Program-made: the position numbers and the translations under genes
Shown here: positions 57,219 to 64,000 of the stretch, in pieces
Layout: every line of letters starts with the position of its first letter
Numbering within the stretch: the first letter of the stretch is position 1
Assembly (NCBI GenBank): GCA_023391815.1
Contig: JAEWAF010000105.1
Location: 146,983-210,982 of the forward strand
Source: Pseudomonadota bacterium
GTDB lineage: Bacteria > Pseudomonadota > Gammaproteobacteria > Steroidobacterales > Steroidobacteraceae
DNA: 64,000 nt
Reading direction: 5' to 3'
Notes under the pieces: model-generated
What the model saw: the letters and a program-made list of their open reading frames with translations, nothing else
Databases searched by the model: none
What the model was told of the DNA's origin: nothing

Positions 57219-59690
57219 TCACAGCACCGGTTTGATGCCCCAGATATTGTCCGCGTATTCGCGGATGCTGCGATCGCTGGAGAACGGGCCCATGCTCAGC
57301 GCGTTGATCACCGACTTGCGGGTCCATTCTTCCGAATTCAGGAACAGCTCGTCGACGCGCGCCTGCGCGGCCATATATTCGTGGAAATCGGCCAACACCA
57401 GGAAATGCTCGCCGTGGCTGAGCAGCCGGTCGCTCACCACCTTCGAATCGAAGATGTTGTCGGGCGTGAAATACCCGGAGTCGAGCAGCTCGATGGCCCG
57501 TTTCAGCACCGGATTCTTGGCCACTTCGTCCGCGGGCGAGTAGCCGTGCGCGCGCCGTGCGACCACTTCCTCGGTGGTCATGCCGAAGATGAAGATATTC
57601 TCGTCGCCGACCGCATCCTTGATTTCGATATTGGCGCCGTCGAGCGTGCCTATCGTAAGCGCGCCGTTCAGCGACAGTTTCATATTGCCGGTGCCCGACG
57701 CTTCCATGCCTGCGGTCGATATCTGCTCGGATAGATCGGCGGCCGGCATGATCTCCTGGGCCAGCGACACATCGTAGTCCGGCAGGAAACACACCTTCAG
57801 CTTGTCGCCGATGCGCGCGTCGTTGTTGATGACGTGCGCGACATTATTGATGAGCTTGATGATGGCTTTCGCCATGTGATAACCGGGCGCTGCCTTGCCG
57901 GCGAACATCACGACGCGCGCGGGCATCGGATCGTTCGGGTTGTCGAGCAGCTGCTGATAGCGCGCGATGACGTGCAGCAGGTTCAACAGCTGCCGCTTGT
58001 ACTCATGAATGCGTTTGACCTGCACGTCGAACATCGCGTCGACGCTCACCGACACACCGAGCAACTGATGAATGGTCTTGGCCAGCCGCTCCTTGTTGGA
58101 GCGTTTGATCTGGCGGAAACGGTTGCGAAAGTCGGCATCGTCCGCCGCCCACTTCAACCGCTCCAGATCTTCCAGATCGTTCTCCCACGCCGACCCGAGC
58201 TTCTCGGTCAGCAACGTGGAGAGCAGCGGATTGGCCTGCTTCAACCAGCGGCGCACGGCGATGCCGTTCGTCACGTTGGTAAAGCGCTCCGGCCAGAGCT
58301 GGGCGAAGTCGGCGAAGATGGTCTCGCGCATCAGCCGCGAATGCAGCTTCGCGACGCCGTTGACTCGATGGCTGCCGACCACCGAGAGATACGCCATGCG
58401 GACGCGACGGTCGCCGTCCTCGTTGATGAGCGACATGCGACGCCGGCGATCCAGGTCCTGCGGAAACTTCGCGCTGACCTCTTCGAGGAAATCGCGATTG
58501 ATCTGATAAACGATCTGCAAATGACGCGGCAGCAGGCGCTCGAAGAACGACACCGGCCAGGTCTCCAGCGCTTCCGGCAGCAGCGTGTGATTGGTGTAGC
58601 CACACACTTCACGCGTGAGCTTCCATGCCGGCGCCCACTCCATGTCATAAGTATCGACCAGCAGGCGCATCAGCTCGACCACGGTCAACGCCGGATGCGT
58701 GTCGTTGAGCTGCACGGCGATGGCGTTCGACAGATCCTTCAGCGGCCGGCGCTCGGCCAGATGTTGACCGAGCAGATCCTGCAACGAGGCACTGACGAAG
58801 AAGTACTGCTGTTTGAAGCGCAGCTCCTTGCCTTGCGGTGTCGAGTCGTCGGGATACAGTACGCGCGTGAGATTTTTCGCGTCGACCTGCTCGGCGACTG
58901 CGGCGGCATAGTTGCCGTGATTGAACGCTTCGATCCGAAACGGGGTGATCGCCCGGCCCGACCACAAGCGCAGATGATTCACGGTGGGGCTGCGGTTGCC
59001 CGGAATCAGCAAGTCATAACCGACCGCCCAGACGTCCTGCGTATCGACCCACTCGTAACGCACGCGGCCCTGCTCGTCGCGAGCGGCGCGACACTGACCG
59101 CCGAATCGCACGCGATGGCGCACGGCGCCCTGCCCGCTCTCCCAGAAGTTGTGAAAGCCGAGCCAGGAGCTGGCCACTTCGCGTTGCGCGCCGTCCTTCT
59201 CGATGACTTGGGTAAAGATGCCGTAGTCATAGCGAATGCCATAACCCGTCGCGGCATATCCGAGGGTGGCGAGCGAATCCAGAAAGCACGCGGCCAGCCG
59301 GCCGAGACCGCCGTTGCCGAGGCCGGGATCTTCTTCTTCGGCGGCAATGTGATCGAGATCGTGACCGAGCGATTCGATGGTCTCGCGCACTTCGCAGAGC
59401 AGCTCGTCCTCGAACGAAGAGAGCGCGTTGATGAGGCTGCGACCGAGCAGGAACTCCATCGACAGATAACAGATCCGCTTCACGCGGGCGCGAGCGACCC
59501 GCTGACCGGTGGCGATCCACCGCTCGGTAAGTTCTTCACGAACCGCGATGGATAAGGCGTCGTAGATGTCGCGGCGGGTTGCATTCTCGGTCGACTTGCC
59601 GAGCACGCGCTCGAGGCGATCGACGATCGCCTCACGGACGGCGCCGAGGCGCAACGGCACCGCCGAACGAATCGCAGAAGTCTGCGCCAT
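57219..59690 (-). CDS. glgP: Glycogen/maltodextrin phosphorylase
   Basis: 823 residues, GT35. It releases glucose-1-phosphate from chain ends. N-terminal RICYLSMEFLLGRSL and GNGGLGRLAACFLDSLATL are diagnostic; the PLP lysine lies in EASGTGNMKLSLNGALTIGTLDGAN (about 670). There is no phospho-switch serine region like that of animal enzymes. It is the first gene of glgP-glgB-glgX-malQ. ADP-glucose synthesis genes (glgC, glgA) are not in the window. Confidence 0.95.
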   Translation of the reverse strand: MAQTSAIRSAVPLRLGAVREAIVDRLERVLGKSTENATRRDIYDALSIAVREELTERWIATGQRVARARVKRICYLSMEFLLGRSLINALSSFEDELLCEVRETIESLGHDLDHIAAEEEDPGLGNGGLGRLAACFLDSLATLGYAATGYGIRYDYGIFTQVIEKDGAQREVASSWLGFHNFWESGQGAVRHRVRFGGQCRAARDEQGRVRYEWVDTQDVWAVGYDLLIPGNRSPTVNHLRLWSGRAITPFRIEAFNHGNYAAAVAEQVDAKNLTRVLYPDDSTPQGKELRFKQQYFFVSASLQDLLGQHLAERRPLKDLSNAIAVQLNDTHPALTVVELMRLLVDTYDMEWAPAWKLTREVCGYTNHTLLPEALETWPVSFFERLLPRHLQIVYQINRDFLEEVSAKFPQDLDRRRRMSLINEDGDRRVRMAYLSVVGSHRVNGVAKLHSRLMRETIFADFAQLWPERFTNVTNGIAVRRWLKQANPLLSTLLTEKLGSAWENDLEDLERLKWAADDADFRNRFRQIKRSNKERLAKTIHQLLGVSVSVDAMFDVQVKRIHEYKRQLLNLLHVIARYQQLLDNPNDPMPARVVMFAGKAAPGYHMAKAIIKLINNVAHVINNDARIGDKLKVCFLPDYDVSLAQEIMPAADLSEQISTAGMEASGTGNMKLSLNGALTIGTLDGANIEIKDAVGDENIFIFGMTTEEVVARRAHGYSPADEVAKNPVLKRAIELLDSGYFTPDNIFDSKVVSDRLLSHGEHFLVLADFHEYMAAQARVDELFLNSEEWTRKSVINALSMGPFSSDRSIREYADNIWGIKPVL

Positions 59691-59701
59691 GAATTCCTCG
59701 C

Positions 59702-60295
59702 TTATTTAACTTCGGCCACCTTCTCGGCGACGATGCGCCAGGAAGCACCCTCGCGCACCAGGGTCAACTCCTTTCGCAGCGAGTTGGTGCCGAACTTCTG
59801 CACGAACCGCACGACGCGCTTGTCGGCGCCCTCGGGCTCGACGCGCATGCCCTCCACCACTGGATCGGGCACCGGGCCGGTGGCCACCTGCTCACGACGC
59901 TGCTCCAGCCAGGCTGCGCTCCCGGCCGACTCGGTCGGCGCGGTGAAGCTCGCAGAATAAAGGGCAACGACCGCATCCGCTTCGCGGTTTGCCCAAGCCT
60001 GAGCCCAGCTCGCGACCACTTCTTCGGGGGACCGCGCCGTCGTGCCGCTGGAGCGGAAATACGATGGCGGCTCGTCCAGGCAACCGGATCCGGTGTGCCG
60101 GCCGGCGGTGGGCTCCGGAATCGTCAGCGCTTCGGCCCGGTTCGGCTGGGTCATACCGTCGGGCACTTTTAGCATCGGATTGTTACGTGACGCCATGTAA
60201 GGCTGGTCCTTTTCCGTACACACCGCCTTGTCGCCGCCTCCACAGGCGGCCAGCAACGGCAATAGCAAGGCGCAGTACACGTAAAGCTTGTTCAT
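59702..60295 (-). CDS. Lipoprotein with NTF2-like C-terminal domain, function unknown
   Basis: 197 residues. Signal peptide with lipobox LAAC (Cys about 18). A linker with two further cysteines (AVCTEKD and GSGCLDEPPS, which may pair) leads to a C-terminal alpha/beta domain (about 90-195, EEVVASWAQAWANREADAVVALYS) typical of SnoaL/NTF2-like folds. No catalytic residues are assigned. It lies 11 bases upstream of glgP on the same strand, so it may be read with the glucan genes. Confidence 0.75.
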   Translation of the reverse strand: MNKLYVYCALLLPLLAACGGGDKAVCTEKDQPYMASRNNPMLKVPDGMTQPNRAEALTIPEPTAGRHTGSGCLDEPPSYFRSSGTTARSPEEVVASWAQAWANREADAVVALYSASFTAPTESAGSAAWLEQRREQVATGPVPDPVVEGMRVEPEGADKRVVRFVQKFGTNSLRKELTLVREGASWRIVAEKVAEVK

Positions 60296-60379
60296 GCAGG
60301 CGGTCTACCCACTGGTGTTATGGTCGAAAGCGGCCAGCCCCTTCGACGGCGAACGGGGCATGCTACGCGGCGGAAGGAT

Positions 60380-60841
60380 TTACGCAACCGGCTCGCAACG
60401 CACGTCGGTTTTGACCGACGAAGCGATGAAACATTCATCGTGGGAGCGATGATGCAGCTGGGCCAGCTGCTCGGGCGACGGGTGCTTCCCTGAAAAGACC
60501 ACTTTGGGCCGCAGCGTGACGACCGTCATGGCCATCCGGCCGGCCTCGTTCCTGGCGAGCACGCCGACCGCCTGGTCCTCGTAAGAGTCCACGACGAAAC
60601 CCTGAGCGGCGGCGAACGACAGAAAGAACAACATGTGGCAGCTCGATAGCGACGCGATGAAGGCCTCTTCGGGATCGACCGCATTGGGATCGGAGAGCGG
60701 CACGCGCACGACGTGCGGCGAGCTCGAGCCGGGCACGGTCACGCCGCCATCGAAGCGCCACTCGTGAGCCCGGGAATACTTGTTGTCGGTGAATACGGCG
60801 CCGAGGCGCTGCCAGTAAACAGTCGCGGTGTACTCGCTCAT
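60380..60841 (-). CDS. OsmC-family peroxiredoxin-like protein
   Basis: 153 residues. The two family cysteines are in ASLSSCHMLFFLSFA and RSHDECFIASSV. The fold opens with strands TATVYWQRLGAVFTDNKYSRAHEWRFDGG. It is predicted to reduce organic hydroperoxides using the paired thiols. ATG 60841. It is a stand-alone gene, divergent from the antiporter. Confidence 0.88.
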   Translation of the reverse strand: MSEYTATVYWQRLGAVFTDNKYSRAHEWRFDGGVTVPGSSSPHVVRVPLSDPNAVDPEEAFIASLSSCHMLFFLSFAAAQGFVVDSYEDQAVGVLARNEAGRMAMTVVTLRPKVVFSGKHPSPEQLAQLHHRSHDECFIASSVKTDVRCEPVA

Positions 60842-61117
60842 GGACCGATCCGAATAGTCGGCGCAGCCGACGGGGAGCCATTGTCCCGCGCAGGCCTGCG
60901 CTTGCCAACATTGCTGTCCGGGTTCGGGCAGGATCGGCGCTCAACGTGCCGGCTTTGGTCGCAATATGGCGGTTTTCGGCGCAAGTCTGTCTTGCCGTGC
61001 GCTTGTGAAAGCGGCGCCGTTTCTGATCGGGGCCCGGCTTTGGCAACGGTTACTATTGAGCGCTTTCGCGGGCGCCGCTGCGCTCGCGTCCATTCGCTCA
61101 CAGGTGACCGCTAGCGC

Positions 61118-62872
61118 ATGCATCATCAATCCGACCTGATTGCCCTCATCGCCATGGGCTTCGTACTGGCCATGGGGTTCGGCTTCCTCGCCGCCCGACT
61201 GCGCATGCCCCCTTTAGTGGGTTACCTGGTCGCCGGGATTGCAATCGGGCCGTTCACACCGGGGTTCGTCGCGGACGCGGGCCTCGCGGGCCAATTGGCC
61301 GAGATCGGCGTGATCCTGTTGATGTTCGGCGTCGGTCTGCACTTCTCCATCGGCACGTTGCTCAAGGTGCGCAACATCGCGCTGCCCGGCGCGGTCGTGC
61401 AGATCGCGGTGGCGACCATCATCGGTTTGGGATTGGCGAGATTATGGAATTGGAGCACGACCTCGGGGATCGTGTTCGGCCTGGCGCTGTCGGTCGCCAG
61501 CACGGTCGTGTTGCTACGAGCGCTCGAACAGCGCAACGAACTGGATACCGAGCAGGGTCGCATCGCCGTCGGCTGGCTGGTCGTCGAAGACCTGGCGATG
61601 GTCGTCGCACTGGTGTTCCTGCCGGCGCTCGCGCATACCGGGGACGATGCTGGCCAGAGCAGCTTGCTCGCGAGTCTCGGTGTCACGACATTGAAAGTCG
61701 CGATGTTCGTGGCATTGATGATGGTGGGCGGCCGACGCATTGTGCCCTGGGTGCTGGTACAGGTCGCGCGCACCGGTTCTCGTGAGCTGTTCACCCTGGC
61801 GGTGCTCGGAATTGCGTTGGGCATCGCTTACGGATCGGCCGTGCTGTTCGATGTGTCCTTCGCGCTCGGCGCGTTCTTCGCGGGCGTGATGCTGGCCGAG
61901 TCGGATCTGAGCCATCAGGCGGCGGAAAATTCGCTGCCTTTGCAGGATGCGTTCGCGGTCATGTTCTTTGTCTCGGTTGGCATGCTGTTCGACCCGGCGG
62001 TGATTCTGCGTCAGCCGCTGGAGTTGCTCGGCGTGCTGTTCGTCATTCTGGTCGGCAAGTCGCTCGCGGCGTTCGCTATCGTCCTTGCCTTCGGTTACGC
62101 CGTGCGCACGGCACTGACGATTTCGGCGAGCCTGGCGCAGATCGGCGAGTTCTCTTTCATCCTCGCCGGCCTCGGCGTCGGCCTCGGCTTGCTGCCACCC
62201 GAAGGACGCGACCTCATCCTGGCCGGCGCGCTGTTGTCCATCACCTTGAACCCCTTCGCCTTCGCGACCATCGCGCCGATCGCGCGTTGGGTGAATGAGC
62301 GACCGAAGCTGCTCGCGTTCCTCACTCGGAAGGATGGCAAGGTCGCGACACTGCCGCCCGATCAGCAGGTTTCCAGGCTGCGCAACCATGCGGTGATCGT
62401 TGGGTATGGCCGCGTCGGCAGCGTCGTGGGTCATGGGCTGCAGGCGCAGGGGCTCGAATATGTTGTGATCGAGATGAGCCGTCGCGTCGTCGATCAGTTG
62501 CGCGAGGACAAGATCACGGCGGTGTACGGCGACGCCACCGCGCATGGCGTGCTCGACCTGGCTCGGATCGAACATGCACGTCTGCTGGTGATTGCATCCC
62601 CCGACGGCTTTCATGCCCGCCGCATTCTCGAGCTCGCTCGCGCCAAGAATCCGAAAATCGCCGTGGTCGTGCGCACTCACAGCTCGTCGGAATTGAAATA
62701 TCTCATCCGACAGGGCGTCGATCGCGCCGTCATGGGCGAGCTCGAGCTCGCTTTGGAAATGACCGACTACGCCCTTCGCAGCCTCGGCGTCTCGGAAGAG
62801 CGCTGCAAGATGCTGACCCAGTGGCTGAGAAACGAAGGTGTCGCGGGGAGTCCGAAGGATCCGGGGGCGTGA
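61118..62872 (+). CDS. ybaL: Kef/YbaL-type cation:proton antiporter with RCK_N domain
   Basis: 584 residues. The CPA2 membrane domain (12-13 helices, 1-385; opening MPPLVGYLVAGIAIGPFTPGF) is followed by a nucleotide-binding RCK_N domain (about 420-540; HAVIVGYGRVGSVVGHGL, then YGDATAHGVLDLARIEHARLLVIA). Potassium or sodium efflux against protons is expected, gated by a dinucleotide. It resembles YbaL more than glutathione-gated KefB/C. ATG 61118. Confidence 0.87.
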   Translation: MHHQSDLIALIAMGFVLAMGFGFLAARLRMPPLVGYLVAGIAIGPFTPGFVADAGLAGQLAEIGVILLMFGVGLHFSIGTLLKVRNIALPGAVVQIAVATIIGLGLARLWNWSTTSGIVFGLALSVASTVVLLRALEQRNELDTEQGRIAVGWLVVEDLAMVVALVFLPALAHTGDDAGQSSLLASLGVTTLKVAMFVALMMVGGRRIVPWVLVQVARTGSRELFTLAVLGIALGIAYGSAVLFDVSFALGAFFAGVMLAESDLSHQAAENSLPLQDAFAVMFFVSVGMLFDPAVILRQPLELLGVLFVILVGKSLAAFAIVLAFGYAVRTALTISASLAQIGEFSFILAGLGVGLGLLPPEGRDLILAGALLSITLNPFAFATIAPIARWVNERPKLLAFLTRKDGKVATLPPDQQVSRLRNHAVIVGYGRVGSVVGHGLQAQGLEYVVIEMSRRVVDQLREDKITAVYGDATAHGVLDLARIEHARLLVIASPDGFHARRILELARAKNPKIAVVVRTHSSSELKYLIRQGVDRAVMGELELALEMTDYALRSLGVSEERCKMLTQWLRNEGVAGSPKDPGA

Positions 62873-62971
62873 ACGCCTGCAGCTATTCGAGCCACTCGTG
62901 TCTACGGCCCCGGGTGAAACACAGGAATGTTCCAAACGGAAGCTGTGTCAGAATGCACGAGGATCCGTGGC

Positions 62972-63391
62972 CTACTCGATGGAAAGTGACCTCAGTGACA
63001 CAACGTTAACTTCGCGTACCCGAAGCATCGGCTTCGTGGCGCCCTCGAGAGTAACCAGCTCATCGACGTTTGCCGCGTTCGCCGCGCTGACGTGTAATGC
63101 ATCTATTGGCGCCAGATCGTATTTCGCAGCCAGAGTGAGCGCTCGCTCCACGACGGTCCGCGACGGCTCGATGCACGCGGAGGCGCAGGCAAAGAACTGG
63201 CGCATGAAGCCGACCTCTTCGTCTCTGCTGTAGAAAAGTGGCTTGGGCAGTAGCTCCAGCTCCAAATAGGAACTGACGACGAACTGGCGTTCGGGATCAT
63301 CCAGGATCTCCAACGCAGCGTTCGAGATGTCCTGGGTGCCCTGATACGCGGCAATCAGCAGGCAGCTATCGACGTAAGTACGCTTCGTCAT
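62972..63391 (-). CDS. PIN-domain putative toxin ribonuclease
   Basis: 139 residues forming one PIN domain. Acidic metal ligands are in TYVDSCLLIAAY, SSYLELELLPK, LAPIDALHVSAA and ANVDELVTLEG. It is VapC-like by fold, though longer at the centre. The start overlaps the stop of the preceding gene by 4 bases (ATGA), the usual antitoxin-toxin order. Presumed RNA target; not VapC subfamily-assigned. Confidence 0.82.
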   Translation of the reverse strand: MTKRTYVDSCLLIAAYQGTQDISNAALEILDDPERQFVVSSYLELELLPKPLFYSRDEEVGFMRQFFACASACIEPSRTVVERALTLAAKYDLAPIDALHVSAANAANVDELVTLEGATKPMLRVREVNVVSLRSLSIE

Positions 63392-63744
63392 TTGCCAGAT
63401 TCACCCCTGCGCCGAGCCATTTCTTCGCTGATCTCGGCGGGCGTGAGCAGCTTCATGCCCGAGCGAATTCCCCGCGCCCGCAGCTCGACAAGTTTGCGAC
63501 CGAGCTCAGTACGCGGCTCATATGAAGTTTCTTGAGTCGTTTCTGTGAATCCGGGAGTCATGTGAGTGGTCTGATAGCTACCGGAGATCAAGTATGCAAA
63601 GGGTATGACCGGATACGCCGCATCGGTGGACGCTCCGTGAGCAACATTCGCGAACGACAGCGCTGTGGTCCCTGCCAGCAAGATGCGCGCCTGCATCCAC
63701 GTCTGTCGAGTTGTCAGGGACTCCGTAGCGTCAGTGAGGTTCAT
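63388..63744 (-). CDS. Putative antitoxin partner of the PIN protein
   Basis: 118 residues from ATG 63744. The C-terminal third (about 79-118, LGRKLVELRARGIRSGMKLLTPAEISEEMARRRG) looks like a small helical antitoxin tail that would wrap a PIN toxin. The N-terminal half instead resembles a signal peptide plus low-complexity (MQARILLAGTTALSFANVAHGA), which is odd for a cytoplasmic antitoxin. Translation from the internal ATG 63561 (57 residues) is a credible alternative. The translational overlap with the PIN gene supports pairing. Confidence 0.6.
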   Translation of the reverse strand: MNLTDATESLTTRQTWMQARILLAGTTALSFANVAHGASTDAAYPVIPFAYLISGSYQTTHMTPGFTETTQETSYEPRTELGRKLVELRARGIRSGMKLLTPAEISEEMARRRGESGK

Positions 63745-63748
63745 ACGT

Positions 63749-63991
63749 CTAGCCGAACTCGGGCTCCAGATACTGCAACGTCTGCTCGCTCAGAAGCTGG
63801 AAGAACAGCTCTTTGTTTGACGCATGAATCTGCCCCAGCCGGGCTTCGAAGGTTTCCCAAAAATCTTGCGCGCCCTCGGAGGCGAGACAGATCGTGTCCG
63901 TGCTCACGGCAGTCCCTTGCAACTGTTCTCCGGATTGCAGCACGACATGAGCTGGCACAGCGATTTCGACAATGTGGAGCAAGTCTTGCAC
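63749..63991 (-). CDS. Uncharacterised small protein, possibly running off the right edge
   Basis: At least 80 residues, opening at GTG 63991; the frame stays open to the window end, so the true start may lie outside. The protein is acidic, with helical C-terminus (ASNKELFFQLLSEQTLQYLEPEFG). No family recognised. It stops 4 bases before the putative antitoxin gene and could be the first gene of the same operon. Confidence 0.5.
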   Translation of the reverse strand: MQDLLHIVEIAVPAHVVLQSGEQLQGTAVSTDTICLASEGAQDFWETFEARLGQIHASNKELFFQLLSEQTLQYLEPEFG

Positions 63992-64000
63992 CCTCAGTTC

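Noticed and set aside
57834..59555. 573-codon plus-strand open frame opposite glgP
   Set aside because: Shadow of a well-supported glycogen phosphorylase; no family similarity.
1..64000. tRNA, rRNA, insertion sequence or prophage genes
   Set aside because: None seen on either strand by eye; a tRNAscan or Rfam scan would be decisive.

Overview
The window is GC-rich and densely coding, and it reads as a free-living gammaproteobacterium. The gene order polA - (small RNA) - engB - cytochrome c4 - dsbA is the gammaproteobacterial arrangement. The carbamoyltransferase-type arginine operon recalls Xanthomonadales and Bacteroidetes. A Steroidobacter/Nevskiales-like relative is my best guess, by inference only. 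No rRNA, tRNA, insertion sequence, prophage or CRISPR array was recognised.

Layout. 1-5.5 kb: tamB (outer-membrane protein assembly), a Nudix hydrolase and a RarD permease. 5.5-14 kb: an arginine operon, argR-argG-(P-loop protein)-argC-argD-argF'-argB-argH, preceded by a tandem ARG-box operator. The carbamoyltransferase acts on an acylated ornithine, and its specificity residue points to N-succinyl rather than N-acetyl intermediates. 14-25 kb: a hotdog thioesterase, lptM, polA (proofreading site destroyed), two small outer-membrane barrels, a predicted ErsA/Spot 42-like small RNA with an envelope-stress-type promoter, a 46-bp tandem repeat, engB, cytochrome c4, a DsbA lipoprotein, corA, a NYN/LOTUS protein and an EEP-family phosphodiesterase.

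25.8-31 kb: an unusual signalling operon with a membrane-bound CheA-like kinase, a CheY, a CheX phosphatase and a protein joining a receiver-like domain through one membrane helix to a TonB C-terminal domain. A paralogue of that hybrid sits alone at 45.5-47.5 kb. 31-35 kb, minus strand: an Npt1/MFS-like carrier and a catalytic/non-catalytic M16 peptidase pair. 35-45 kb, minus strand: two exported putative-Ig/fibronectin proteins, one behind a tandem pair of c-di-GMP-I riboswitches and one behind a single copy. Directly upstream lies a receiver-PAS-PAS-GAF-HD-GYP c-di-GMP phosphodiesterase with a response regulator and oligopeptidase B. This forms a compact c-di-GMP island.

47.6-50.7 kb: a MATE exporter, a cytochrome b561 protein, a 59-residue unknown and a VOC protein. 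50.8-59.7 kb, minus strand: a glycogen/alpha-glucan breakdown and remodelling operon, glgP-glgB-glgX-malQ. 59.7-64 kb: a lipoprotein, OsmC, a Kef-type antiporter, and a PIN-domain toxin with a putative antitoxin at the right edge.

The best candidates for something undescribed are the polA-engB small RNA with its stress promoter and adjoining repeat array, the receiver-TM-TonB hybrids with their Che-like partners, and the arginine operon with its embedded P-loop protein and altered carbamoyltransferase specificity residue.
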